This document shows positions 25,301 through 35,796 of a stretch of DNA of 64,000 nt, one piece after another. Position 1 is the first letter of the stretch. Each line of letters opens with the position of its first letter. Under the pieces are notes generated by a model that worked only from the letters and a program-made list of their open reading frames with translations, was not told the origin of the DNA and made no database searches. Made by a program: the position numbers and the translations under genes. The DNA comes from Saururus chinensis. Its lineage: Eukaryota > Streptophyta > Magnoliopsida > Piperales > Saururaceae. The DNA lies in contig CP141149.1 in NCBI GenBank assembly GCA_035235625.1, positions 4,125,001-4,189,000 on the forward strand, given 5' to 3'.

Positions 25301-28300
25301 ATAATTAGCTATAGGTACTAGGGTCGTTGATTGAAACCCAAAAGTCAGCTAGCTGTCTCCTAGAGGCAGCTTGCTAACTATTAGAGGTAGCTCGTTTCTC
25401 CTAGGGTTAATTCTTCTTTGGTTAGTTGTCACCATCAGATGAGTTTATCAAAATTCTTGCTAAGGACAAGGTAAATAACACATACAAGCAAAATTAGGAA
25501 GATATTTAGTAGTGTTCACGAAAGATTTGCATGATTCTACAAGTTCATCGTTGGGTGAATTAATCTAGACTCTAGAAGAAGGTTAAACATATGAAAAATG
25601 CTCAAAGAGTTTCAATATTATTTGACCAAGTTGACTCACAACAATGTCAGAGCTTCAAGCACCCCAAACTCAGCAAAGACATCAGTAACTAAATTCTTGG
25701 TAGACAAGGATAATTTGGAAGTGTTATTGTTGGAAAACACCAGGGCACATAGCATTTGCGCTGTCATGACAGAAGAATATTTTAACATTAAGGAAGGTTG
25801 TCTTGAAGGTGACATTAGTTCTGAATTGTTAACTCAAATATGAGTTCCTTTTCAAGCAGGAAGGGTAATGTTGTACTATTTTAACTGCAAGGGCACTTTG
25901 GTAAATTAGAACACCAGGAGATTTTGGTAATTCGAGTAAGCAGTTTAATATGAGGGAGTAGCCAATCTAAGATTCTATTTGATATAGAATTGCCTGTGAA
26001 ATTATATTTTAATTGGAAAAGATATCTAGGAAGCTATCATAAATATTGATACTGTGTGATTTAATGGTCAGTCTGCTGCAAAGAAAAAGCTTGATAAATA
26101 ATAAATAGTCATTTACTTTTGTTTCATCCCCTCTCTTATCCTCTATCCACTCCCTCCTTTCCAACATTGACCACTACTATTTTCCTCTCTTCATGTTCTG
26201 ACTAAATCTCTTCTTACCTCTTGAAGCCAGCTTTAGCCACACCCAATCTTTCTCCTCTCTATCTCCCATCCCCCATTCTAAACTGATCTTCTAATTTGTT
26301 CTTTCCTCTTCTGCCCCTAATTAGACTTGCCTATGACTTTTTCTTCAACCATTTGTTTCCATTGCAAAACCAATCAATCCCCTCAATTTCCATTTAACAC
26401 TGACTTTAAATTATTGCTTCTGCTCTTCCCCACAGCAGCTTCAGAAACTGAAGCAAATCCCATAAACGCCCTTCCCAGAACCCACCAATCAAGCTCTACC
26501 AATGTGATTCACCTCCTGCCCTCGCCCCATTACCTTCAGATCTTGCTGGAGGAATATCTGGCCCTCATTTGTCCTCCCCATAGTTATTGGACGCTTGCAC
26601 GTGTGGGGGAGTGTTGAAATATTTAATAAATATATGAAAATTTCATTTCCTAACAGCTTAAGCTAGTGGGAAACAACAGTTGAAGAGTCATCAATTCAGC
26701 TAAAGTAGAATAAATTTGAAAATTACCAGCGGCTTTAAAAATGTTACTAGCATAAAATAGGACAGCATTGATTCCACTTAGCTGCTGTAGACAAAGTAGT
26801 CCAATTCCAACCTGCAGGAAAAAATATATACAAAATTGAAGTGCAATCAACAATCAAAATGAAGATAAAAATACGGTTCTTATAATTTAATAGAACTGAA
26901 ATTAATACTTCCAATGACAGTCAACAACAAAAATCAGGCCATCTAGGATATTTGACATCGGTACCAAGTATAAATTAAATAATGATAAAAAATCTTTTGT
27001 CAGATCCTTTTGTGGTCTGTTTTGCCTCAATAAAGACCACAGTTCAAGCCCGACACAGCTTAATAAGTTTAAGTATTACATGATTCGTTAAACAAAACAA
27101 TTGTAACATTATTGATTTTTTATCCTTCATCAATAGGAGTGAATAAATATTGATGTGATCTGCCGATCCTTTTTCCATTAATATTACTCTTACACTTGTA
27201 AGAATTTTCATAGACCAAAGTGACGATAGAAAAGAAAAAGGAGAACAATGATCCATGATCTATATACAGTGCACACAACACTTAAAGTAAATACAAGTAT
27301 TAGGAAAGATGTTACTAGATAGGAGTTCCGACGTAATAAAGATGTAAGAACCCCAAATGCAAAGAATCCTATCAGGAATGAAAGATTGCCCTCCAATCCA
27401 ATAAGCAGACAGGAAATGGCCACCACATAGCCAACAGTGTTAAAAGGACAAAAAAGCATCTGATAAATATAAAATTTAGATATGTACTTGCCAATTAATT
27501 AGTGATAGATTAAGGGAAAAACTACGGTTCTTAGAGAGGAAGAAGAAGCCCTAGAATTCTTGTCTTACCATTAGAATGAAAACCATCATGTACAAAAGGT
27601 CAACCAGCCTTTAATCAGGCTCTATTACAAAAGACCTAAATACCCTCACTTAAGTGAAGAGCTGACAAATTACAAAATAAGAATAAATATAAATGACAGA
27701 ACTAACCCTAATACATAGAATTACTAAAGACTTGGACAAATACATAAGAGAGCAAATATACTTCTCTTAACACCCACCCTCAAACTCAAAACGGGGATAC
27801 AATTGAGAGATTGATCAACAAAAACTGGAAGTGTACAGTTGTGTTAGAGACTTCATAAAGAAGTCAACAATTTGAAACGCAGAAGAGATGTGAGAAAGAG
27901 TCAGGGTCCCAACATGAAGATGATGGCACATTAAGTGGCAGTCAATCTCTATATGCTTTGTGAGCTCATAAAAAACAGGGTTGTGAGCAATCTGAATGGC
28001 ACTCTTACTATCACAGTACAAATGAGTAAAACTAGTAAGAGCAACCCCATGTCTTCCAAAAGCCACCAAAGCCAGACAATCTCCGCTGCAGTAGCAGCAA
28101 TAGCCCTGTACTCTGCATCTGCAGTGGTACAAGCCACACAATCATGCTTCTTACTCTTCAAAACAAGAAGAGATTCCCGAAAAAAACACAATAGCCAGCA
28201 GTGGACTTGGATCCACAACATCACCGCATCATAGTAACTATGTAAACGGAGATCAGAAGCAAAGAATGAAGTTGCGGAGTATAATACCCTACACATACCG

Positions 28301-31300
28301 CAAAATCTGTATAACTATTACCCAATGAGAAGTACGAGGTGCTTTAGCGAAATGACTATTAACATGAATGGCATGATGTATATCAGGCCGGGTACCAGTG
28401 AGATAGACCAACGAACCAACAACCTCCCAAGTCCCAATAATGAGTAGTTATCCAGAAAAACACCATTAGTGAGGTTCAGCTTCAGGTTGACTTCCATGGG
28501 ACTCTCAACATGTCGAGAATCAGTAAACCTGGAGCGTGCAAGTATCTATGAAGCATACTTCATTTGAGACAAAAGATACCCTTGAGGAGATGAAGCAACC
28601 TCAATGCCCAATAAGCAGCAAAAGTATTGCAAATCCAAAGAGTTTTTAAAGTTGAACTTTGAGAGAAGAAATGCCAACATAATCATCATCAGTTATGATC
28701 ATGTCATCCACATAGAGCAATAAAATAATATGACCAGCCGTAGAATCCTTAATGAACAAAGCAGTCATGAGCACTACCAGTAAAATCCCAAATGAGTCAG
28801 TTAGTGGTGAATTTATCAAACCAAGCTCAAGGTGCCTATTTGAGACCATAAAGAGCACGACAATTTGCAAACCTAGCCACACTTGTGGGAAAGCCTTAGA
28901 GGAGGGTTCATGTAAACCTCTTCCTCAAAATCTCCATTGAGGAAGGCATTCTCCTCAAAATCAACCCCATATTCTTGAGCATATTCTTTAGCAAGGCCTT
29001 GTACCTTTCAAGAGAGCCATTAGACTTGCTCTTGATTTTGTACACCCAATTGTAGCTTTACAGAGGAGAAAAAGCAAAGCAAACAAGAAAGAATGAAATT
29101 CACAGCAATAAGAAGAAATAGAGAAATCACATCAAGGAGAGGATACCCCAGATGGAGCGGTAGGACCCAAAGACAAGGTGGCAAGAGGTGCCGCTGATGG
29201 AGTAGGGGGGCAATCCAGCTAATCTAGCACTACACCTAAGCACACGACCAGATGGAGGGATCTCAACGTTAGATGCAGAAGCCTCATCCTATGAATTTGG
29301 AGTGCTTGTCTTTCTGCACTGATAGACTTGAGTCACAAGAGAATGCGAAGAATGCAAATCTGGCACATCAACACACTTTCTAAAATCTCAAAAAATCTAT
29401 CATGTTTCCATGATTCCATCAAATTATTTGATTTGTCAAAACATCTTAGTAGCTAGAGGAGTTGTAGACACTCAAGTGAAATCCAATGAACAAAATAATT
29501 TGATCTATGGACAAGACCATTGTGGTGAAGGTCATAATGCCATAGGAATCATTACCGCAGGACATGGAGGGGGAGGTCATAAACATCTAATCTACGGATC
29601 GTGCTAAAGATTCAAAATCATTTTATTTTTCTTTAAAAAATGATGAAAAAAATTTCAATAGATTTAAAATTGATTCTTCGGTAAATCAAATCCGAAATGA
29701 TTCTGTAGAATGTCTAATATCAGTTTAGGGACATGGGTTGGTAATATGCCAATTTTGCCACTATTAGTAGATAAAATAATTTATTTTACTTCTAAATCCC
29801 AAATAATTTGATTAGGAGTTAGTAACGATTTGATTCTTTTTATTACTATTGAATTTCTTATTTACATTTACTTTATCATCCTCATTCAGACTTACAAGAA
29901 AGAATTTGACATTCTAGTAGTAAATTTTCCCTCAAGTTTGACACCTCTTCTATAAGGCTCAGAAACCCTACCTGTAACATGCTTCCATAGACTACGGTGC
30001 TACAGTGAACACTAATAACAGTTAGCTCCATTGAGGCGAACACTAATGGACTGTGGATCATCCTTTTCAAACTGAAGCATGATGAATTAACAAGGAAGAA
30101 GTCGTGAACAGTGCTACAGTGAACAGTGATTATAGCAAAAGCCCCAACAGTGCAGTGTCATGAACAGTGCCTGGCAGAAAACAGTCTTGAACAGTGCCTG
30201 ACAGCAAACAGTGCCGCATTGAACAATACCATGACTTACAGTTTTGTGAACAGTAACTACAGTGATAAAAGCTTGTGCAGATGCAAGATCAATCAACAAG
30301 CCTCAGCTACCATGATACATTAAGTAAAAAACTAGAAATCTTAGAGGAAGAAGAAGCTCTAGAATTCTTGTCTTAACATTAGAAAGAAAACCCTCATGTA
30401 CAAGAAGTCGACCAGCCTTTAATCAGGATGTATCACAAAAGACCTAAATACCCTCACTTAAGTGAAAGGCTGAAAATTACAAAATGAGAATAATTATAAA
30501 TGACAGAATCAAGCATAATACATAGAATACTACTAAAGACTTAGACAAATACATAAGAGAGCAAATATAATACTGTTAACAATGAGAACATCTAGAATAA
30601 CCAAAAAGTTCAGGCTTATTTATATTTGTCCGTTACCACTTCTCCTAAAAGCTTAAGCTGCTGGGAAAGGGAGTAATTAAATTAACAAATTGAACAACAT
30701 TAGTATAAGATAATCATATCAAGAAGTGACTGGTGGGAAGGATTGTTGTCCACTACCACTAGGGGCACCAAGCTGCCCCTAGGAAACAACCAGCTGTCAC
30801 TAGGGAACAACTAGCCACCCTCAAAGCCGCCATATTAAAAGCCCTACAGTGGATGAATCAAATGCATATTCACTTGTCAAAGATTGGATATCTGTGTTAA
30901 ATGTGGAGCTGTATTTCTCGGACATTATTGAGCTATAATGTTTGATTTTCGGATGTTGTAACCTTTGTATATGAGCTGGTAACTAAAAATAAGATAGACA
31001 ATGATATGAGGTTAAAATTAAGAGCATTAGTTGCTTTCCCAGTTCAGTGTGGATTCTGAACTTGCTTCGGTAGCATCCCCTCGTCGGTGTTGATTCTGGC
31101 GAAACCCTCTATGTGCAAATTCCTCGAGTTATTCCTCCCGTCTTGTCTGCATTCGAGTGGGCTGCTTTCAGTGTTGATTCCAAAAGTGCTACCTCCTTCA
31201 AGGTCACTGTCTCATACTAGTGGGACCCATCTCACCAGTTCAAGATGCAATTTCCCTAGAGTTATCCCTCCTGTCTGGTGCAGATTCCAGCAGGCTACTT

Positions 31301-34300
31301 TCGGGGTTGATTCTGATGGTGCTACCTCCTATCTACTATCTTCCACAATACCCATCATCAAAATATACCCTCATCTCTGTATTCCCTCTTCTTGCCACCC
31401 ATAGCTCCTATCCATTATCTTCCCCATGACCCATCTGCAACATATACCCTCATCTCTGTTTTCCCTCTGCTTGCCGCCCATAGCTCCTTCAACCCCAACC
31501 AACCACACACACACACACACCCTCTCAAAAAGCCCTAACATTCAGCCTTTCTCCTCAAAATGTCCATAGCCTACTGGAGTTTCTACACTTCCAGTGATCA
31601 TTCATATTCCCTCCCAACATCCATACCTTTTCCAACAATTTGAGGTAGGGAACATGGATCTTACACCTTCACTCTCCTTGCACTTAGACCATATTGCCAC
31701 CAGCCTATTATTATCATTCTCCCAACACCCACTCCATCAGAAGGGCCTAAACAGAAGCTTCAGCTTGTCAGATAAAATATCAAACAAACACTCAAGAAAA
31801 GGTATATAAGATATAATAACCAGATCCCAGAGTATAAATAAGACACATCATCCAATCTCAGAACCCCATATTACTACACCATTAGTGTATTACAATTCCT
31901 CAACTAAAAAAACAATCTCAAAAATCAAAGCCAATTGAGCTAAACACACAAGCCTCCACAAGTGGGCTTATGAAGAATATTCAACTGTTGGTACCTATCT
32001 GACGCATCTAACTATTTCACCCGATGTTGTGTGCATGGCCAGCATCGAGACAATGAATTTCATGCTCAAAGCAAAGGAATCAGGATTCAGGAGCAGTCCA
32101 GTAAACCCAGAAAATGCAAATGAAAAAAATGTAAATGGCCATATGAAGCTGGTCTAATAGCAGGAGTTTAGGCAGAACCAAAAAGCAAAAGAACTGGCTT
32201 TCTGAGCATCTCTATGAAGAACAGTGGGCAATACCGAAAGACCCAGCAAAAAAAGCAGAGACATGGACAGGATTCTAAATGCTACCACAGAAAACAACTC
32301 GTCCCACATGCTCTAGATGCGCATGGTTGCCTTCACCATCTTCTTGCCATGAGTTGCAGTCCTTGCTCATCATCTTAGAAAAGATAGTCCTCAAAGGAAG
32401 CCAAAGAGGCTGGAATAGCTATAAAGCACAGGAAGATGGGCTATTCCAAGTACCCAGAGCGATGGTCATTAGAAAAGAGGGAACTTGATTTATCTATTAA
32501 AATTTGGCATTCTATTATTTTCTGCCCAATTCCGGAACCCATTTCTTAGTGAAGTTTAATAAATATTACTAGACAAAAAAGTGTTGGACACCAAATACAA
32601 GTCATATAAATAAACTAAATGTAGCTGAAATGAGGATGTTAAGGTAGATGTGTGGAATAACAAGGAAATATTGGATTAAAAATGAGTATATACATGAAAA
32701 CTTAGGGGTAGCGCCTTCAGGGGAGAAGTTCAGTAGGTTGCGTTGGTAAAGGCATGTACAAAAAAGACTAATGGATGCCCCATTAAGAAGGTTAGAAGAG
32801 TTTTATGTAAAAAATGTCAAAAGGTGGGAGATGGGAGAGGGAGGCCTAAGAGAACTTAGGTGGAATTAATAAAAAAATATATGACTATGCTACTCTTACT
32901 AAAGAGTTGGCACAAACTAGGTTTGAATGGAGGCGTAAGATCCATGTCGCCGACCCCAAATTGTTGGGAAAAGATGCTACTTGATTATGATTATGATTAT
33001 GATATTTAGAAATGATTAAAATTGCATCAAATAGATATGGCTTAAAAGTTAGGTCCCAGAAAACTTCTCCTGTAGTACTGAAAAACATCTTGATTGTCAC
33101 TGAGACCTATTTTGAGCCTTAGGAAATATGATGTGTCAGTCACTAACCGAATTGACATAGCAAGAATCCATCAAATTCATAGCCCTGTGCTAAAATCCCA
33201 CCACTAAAAAACTAATGCGTGGTTTAAAATGAAAACTCAAAAGGAGGGCGGAATGCAAGATTAGATGCAGTACCATCAGAGGAAACCAATATCTTCTCTG
33301 TTTGAGATCCGAGAAACGTATTGTTGCCCTTCTGTTTGGTGAAGAAGCTACAGACCTCTAAACACAATTACAGAAAGAGATTATGAGAATAGATTACTAC
33401 CATATCTAATAAGATACCCAGATCCATATAGTATAATGAAATATGAAAGCAAGACAATGTTAAAAATGGAAGAGAAAAAAATAATTATGAGTAGTCTGAT
33501 CATACAAACTCAATCCTAACATCTACCACTGCTTATGAATATCAATTAAGTACAGCAATTGAGTTCACCTTGATTTCATTTACTTCAACAGAGATATCAG
33601 TATCAAATCCCCTCAAAACTTGCAAAGAAGCTTCAAAATCTTCTGTCATACCCATTTTTGCCTGAAATTCATAATCCAAAGAAAATTAGAATTTGAAAAA
33701 TGGGTATATCACTTATGAAGGCATCACCACAATACTCACCAACCACCGAGGAGATTCAGGGATAAAAAAAAGACCTGGAATCAAAATTGTACAGGGCAAG
33801 ATTCCTGCACACAGAAGCATGTAAATCAGTAAAACTCTTAACACCTAAACCAACATTCTCTGGAAATCTAGAAACATATGAACAGTGGTTATTTGCAAAC
33901 GTTATTCAAATTGGATTGGTCCAAGAATGTGATAGCAGAATATCTGGACAGGCTTTATGCGTCAATTTGACTTAGTGATAGTTAAATCATGATACAGATC
34001 CCTCATCTAACATATAATTGTGGAAAGGTTTTAAGACACTTCCTCTCTCTGCTCCAACCTTCTAACAAGGGAATAATGATATTGAGGGTCACCAGCATCA
34101 TTGTAACCAAACAAGGACTGGATTAAATGACCCTAGAAAAACCATGAAAGCCACATATCTTGTTTAATTTAACAGCAAAAAAATGATGTACAGATCTTCC
34201 AAATGTAACATAATGATAAGAAAAACTAACAAGAAACTCTAGTTGCCACTTCAAAATGTGATACAAATGCAGTAAAAAATCCCCCATTAGGTCTTCTATA

Positions 34301-35796
34301 ATCAAGGCAGTAATTTATGTGTACACACTTAATAATATGGCCTTGTTTCCATCAACATGTTTGGACATCCACAGCCAAAAACTGTATCCATATAGTCAAA
34401 AAATGAAAGAGAAACGCTTTGATTGCACAGATTAGAATGGTGGCACCCAAATCATGCCCCAAAACTATAAAGAATGAATAATCAATTTGGGGACATGAAG
34501 AGACACTGAGTACTAGTCAACTCATGCTTCAAGCGCCAATACTAAGAGAAGAAAGTTTCACCTATTACAGCCAGCAATCGCCAATGAAGAAACAATCCAA
34601 AGAGGTAGGCCAGCATTATACCAATTGTGACGGAGAGCTGCATCAAATAAAATATAAACAGATATGGCGATACTGTTACTGTACAGAAAAGAACAGATAG
34701 CTTAGTAAACATAAGCTAACCTGATTCACTGAGCCAAGCCCTCCTCTCATATTCTGAGGTGCAATCTCTGCTATATACACAGGCACCTAAACACAGTGAA
34801 GACAAAGGGAACTAAATTTTTAAAATTCTTTCCTCCAAAAATATGTTATAGCTTACAAGTACTAGTTTATAATTGTAAAATCGTACAGATTTAACCCAGA
34901 ACAATGCATAAATATGTGAGGTTAATAAAGCTTACAGTGTAGGAAATTATCCCCACTCCAAATCCCTCAAGCAGTCTACCCAAGTATAAAAACGATGTAT
35001 CCTGCACACACAACGAAAGCAAGACATCATTTACACACAATTTAGATACAGCAATCTAACGAACACATTCACGTTCCATTTCTCACCTTAGCAAAGGATA
35101 TGGCGAGCCATCCAATGATATTAGGAATTGATGCGATCATCAGCGACTGCAGAGCAAGTTTGATTGAGAATTTTCGTATAAGATTCTACCAGGGTTAAAA
35201 AAAAAGAAACAAAAGAAGAATCCATACACCCTTCCGACCGATGTACTCAGCAATCTGACCGCTAGCAATGGCCCCAAACATGGCTCCCACATTTGAAAGA
35301 GATCCAAAGAGTGAAAACTGCTCAGAACCCGAAAATCAGTAAAATAAATTTGCAAAATGCAACGACCACACTAGTAAAATCTGACATGAAATGAACAGAA
35401 CAAGCCACAAACCTCAGTTGTGGAGAGGTCTAAATCACTGCTAATTTCAGTCTGAGTCGGGGACGAGTAACCACCCTGCAAAACCAATTGGGTCAAATTC
35501 AGGGAAAATTCGTTTAGAAGTCATTACAAAATCTAGAGGCAGCAACAGGCAAAAATACGAAAAGGGTCACTCAATCTTCATACAGTGAAGCCGAATTGGA
35601 TGGGGCCGAGTGCGACGATGAGTGTACATAAGACGACGGAAACCGAGGAGTCGCGAAGGGCCACCATGGCGGCGGAGGACCCGAGCCTCTCCATCAAACT
35701 CGACTGCCGGGAGCCCATCCGGTACCAGCTCCCCGTGTGCAGGAAGGGCTTCCGGAGGTCCCTCCCCTCCTCGCTGCTCTCGTCCCTGAAGCTCAT
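10333..35796 (-). CDS. ERD6-like sugar transporter, 18 exons, frameshift in exon 6
   Basis: Major-facilitator monosaccharide carrier; relatives (ERD6-like 6 group) export glucose from the vacuole. Exons on the minus strand, in order: 35584-35796, 35413-35475, 35228-35317, 35087-35146, 34936-35001, 34721-34788, 34562-34637, 33740-33804, 33569-33661, 33274-33357, 26727-26811, 13959-14005, 13794-13856, 13645-13704, 13327-13392, 13173-13232, 10528-10642, 10333-10445. All introns are GT-AG and all phases agree except exon 6. Total is about 494 residues, the family length. Motifs: [20 protein letters not shown] start with an in-frame TAA just upstream, GRKG (119-122), PESPRWL (227-233), QQLSGINAV (301-309), DKAGRR (348-353), PETKG (479-483). 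Exon 6 is 68 bp instead of 66 because a G run (C's at 34739-34743) has five G's where the conserved reading needs three. As given, the frame shifts and meets TGA at once. Either the allele is broken or the assembly is wrong. Confidence 0.88.
12118..12220. mobile_element. Stowaway MITE with TA target duplication
   Basis: A 103-bp element with inverted ends CTGCCTCCGTACATATTAAG and the complement of AATAGGGGATGGAGGGAG. The arms continue inward (TGTCCTATTTGG against CCAAATAGGACA), so the element folds into a near-complete hairpin. TA flanks it on both sides (12116-12117, 12221-12222), the Stowaway signature. It sits in intron 16 of the transporter gene. Confidence 0.85.
12703..12797. repeat. 51-bp tandem duplication
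   Basis: CAAGCACAACTAAGCACTGC begins at 12703 and again at 12754, followed in both copies by ATGTCAGCG and a GC/CA-alternating run. Two copies of a 51-bp unit. Confidence 0.85.
15070..15572. repeat. Dispersed repeat, copy 1 (LTR-like)
   Basis: This segment and 25893-26530 are diverged copies of one sequence in the same orientation. Shared blocks include ATTTTGGTAA, AGTAGTTTAATATAAG/AGCAGTTTAATATGAG, CTCATGTTCTG, CATTGCAAA/CACTGCAAA followed by CCAATCAA, and AACGCCCTTCC. Both lie in intron 11 of the transporter gene, about 10.8 kb apart. They could be the two LTRs of one element later filled with insertions, or two independent solo copies; terminal dinucleotides and target duplications are not clear enough to decide. 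Confidence 0.5.
20030..20115 (+). repeat. Copia-type LTR fragment (U5-like motif)
   Basis: GTTTTTCCCAATGTGGGCGT followed by CCACTTAAAAATCC resembles the 'tttttcccac..gggttttccacgtaaaaatc' motif found near the R/U5 part of many plant copia LTRs. LTR ends were not identified, so this marks a degraded copia LTR on the plus strand within transporter intron 11. Upstream sequence from about 18.3 kb has no recognisable coding content. Confidence 0.4.
20997..23384 (+). mobile_element. Non-coding LTR element (LARD/TRIM-like) with two short LTRs
   Basis: Two related sequences, 20997-21254 and 23152-23384, both start with TG (TGTTAAAAGTCCAAAC / TGCAAAAAGTCCAAAC), both end with CTCCATGACA, and both are preceded by a polypurine tract (CTAGGGGGAGGGGACA). 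They read as LTRs of 258 and 233 bp around a 1.9-kb interior without gag or pol. A polypurine tract before the first LTR too, and no matching 5-bp flanks, point to a tandem LTR-interior-LTR remnant. Each LTR holds imperfect repeats of about 43 bp (GCAATGTTGCAGGCAGTCCC and variants). Located in transporter intron 11. Confidence 0.6.
24009..24764. mobile_element. Foldback element with long inverted arms
   Basis: The left arm (GGTTCGCAATATCTTTTATC then TGAGATATATTGGT) and the reverse complement of the right arm (GATTCGCAATATCTCAGATT then ATATATCTGAGATATATTGG) match and continue with weaker similarity for about 100-150 bp. The arms are rich in GATAT/ATATC. The interior (about 24110-24600) has no transposase. 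A similar GTATCGGCCGATAC-rich sequence lies at 40845-40905. Confidence 0.55.
24613..25242 (-). pseudogene. Unidentified 210-codon open frame with one internal stop
   Basis: On the minus strand one reading frame runs from ATG at 25242 to 24613, interrupted only by TAA at 25027-25029. The first part (71 codons) has a proline-rich stretch ([20 protein letters not shown]); the second is acidic ([26 protein letters not shown]). The distal end runs into the inverted arm of the neighbouring foldback element. I do not recognise the family. It could be a captured host gene fragment carried by a transposon, or a chance frame in GC-richer DNA. It lies in intron 11 of the transporter, on the same strand. 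Confidence 0.3.
25893..26530. repeat. Dispersed repeat, copy 2 (LTR-like)
   Basis: Second copy of the segment at 15070-15572 (same block order, same orientation). Just downstream, GTGTGGGGGAGTG followed by TTGAAATATTTAATAA (26600-26627) looks like a polypurine tract and LTR start of a copia-type element. Retroelement debris therefore reaches to within about 100 bp of transporter exon 11. Confidence 0.5.
27503..27772 (-). repeat. Copia 3' LTR
   Basis: 270 bp. Matches 30313-30581 through blocks such as AGGAAGAAGAAGC, CTAGAATTCTTGTCTTA, AGACCTAAATACCCTCACTT and ACATAAGAGAGCAAATAT. Confidence 0.85.
27815..28900 (-). pseudogene. Copia reverse transcriptase/RNase H remnant
   Basis: Read on the minus strand, frame pieces carry the copia signature [11 protein letters not shown] (reverse transcriptase active-site box, near 28690), a connection segment with [14 protein letters not shown] (near 28400), the RNase H segment [11 protein letters not shown] (near 28100), and [15 protein letters not shown]...TKHIEIDCH (near 27960). 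Several frame changes and stops separate them, so no functional polyprotein remains. Confidence 0.8.
29430..29600 (+). pseudogene. rpl2: Plastid rpl2 exon 1 fragment (nuclear plastid DNA)
   Basis: The plus-strand frame here reads [17 protein letters not shown] followed by a CG-G-NA-GIITA-H-GGGGHK pattern, the start of chloroplast ribosomal protein L2. At DNA level GTCAAGTGAAATCCAAT-type blocks (29475-29489), AATAATTTGATCTATGGACA and GGAATCATTACCGCA are near identical to plastid rpl2. Most differences are G-to-A or C-to-T type (several Arg codons became His), as in decaying nuclear copies. Only about 170 bp survive; the rest of exon 1 is not visible. The fragment lies between the LTRs of the copia element on the opposite strand, so it was inserted into, or captured by, that element. 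Confidence 0.75.
29995..30265. repeat. GAACAGTG-rich leader of the copia element
   Basis: GAACAGTG or a one-base variant occurs about nine times (for example near 30106, 30122, 30163, 30190), often preceded by ACAGT. The stretch lies just inside the 5' LTR of the copia element, in what would be its untranslated leader. Similar ACAGTACTGTGAA/CAGTGAATAGTAA clusters occur inside the solo LTR near 63235-63320. Confidence 0.6.
30313..30581 (-). repeat. Copia 5' LTR
   Basis: 269 bp partner of the LTR at 27503-27772. In minus orientation it ends in TATCA directly before the primer-binding-like site. Confidence 0.85.
31130..31490. repeat. Imperfect tandem duplications and CT-rich sequence
   Basis: Two sets of head-to-tail repeats: GAGTTATTCCTCCCGTCTTG (about 31127) recurs as GAGTTATCCCTCCTGTCTGG (about 31259) with similar following sequence (TTTCAGTGTTGATTC / TTTCGGGGTTGATTC), a period of about 130 bp. 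ATATACCCTCATCTCTGT recurs at about 31363 and 31442, each followed by (A/T)TTCCCTCT and GCC(A/G)CCCATAGCTCC, a period of about 79 bp. A (CA)n run follows at 31503-31521. In transporter intron 10; no coding content recognised. Confidence 0.6.
32640..33005 (+). mobile_element. 3' end of an RTE-type LINE
   Basis: Plus-strand frame pieces read [37 protein letters not shown] and then [17 protein letters not shown], the C-terminal signature of plant RTE/BovB-like reverse transcriptases. The sequence ends in a simple repeat tail (TGATTATGATTATGATTATG, about 32979-33002), as RTE elements do. Stops and frame changes show it is dead and 5'-truncated. It lies about 270 bp downstream (plus sense) of transporter exon 10, in intron 10 and antisense to the gene. 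Confidence 0.75.

Larger units (their letters stand above)
27503..30581 (-). mobile_element. Degenerate Ty1/copia retrotransposon with both LTRs
   Basis: LTRs at 27503-27772 (3' LTR on the minus strand) and 30313-30581 (5' LTR) share the same ends, TGATA...TTAACA, i.e. TGTTAA...TATCA on the minus strand. A polypurine tract (GAGTTTGAGGGTGGG, minus) abuts the 3' LTR. A primer-binding-like TGGTAGCTGAGGC (compare TGGTATCAGAGC) follows the 5' LTR. Flanks ATTAG and ATGAG agree at 4 of 5 bases, a decayed target duplication. At 3.1 kb it is shorter than a complete copia (about 5 kb); reverse transcriptase and RNase H remnants remain, most gag/integrase is gone. It sits in transporter intron 10 in the gene's own orientation. 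Confidence 0.85.
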
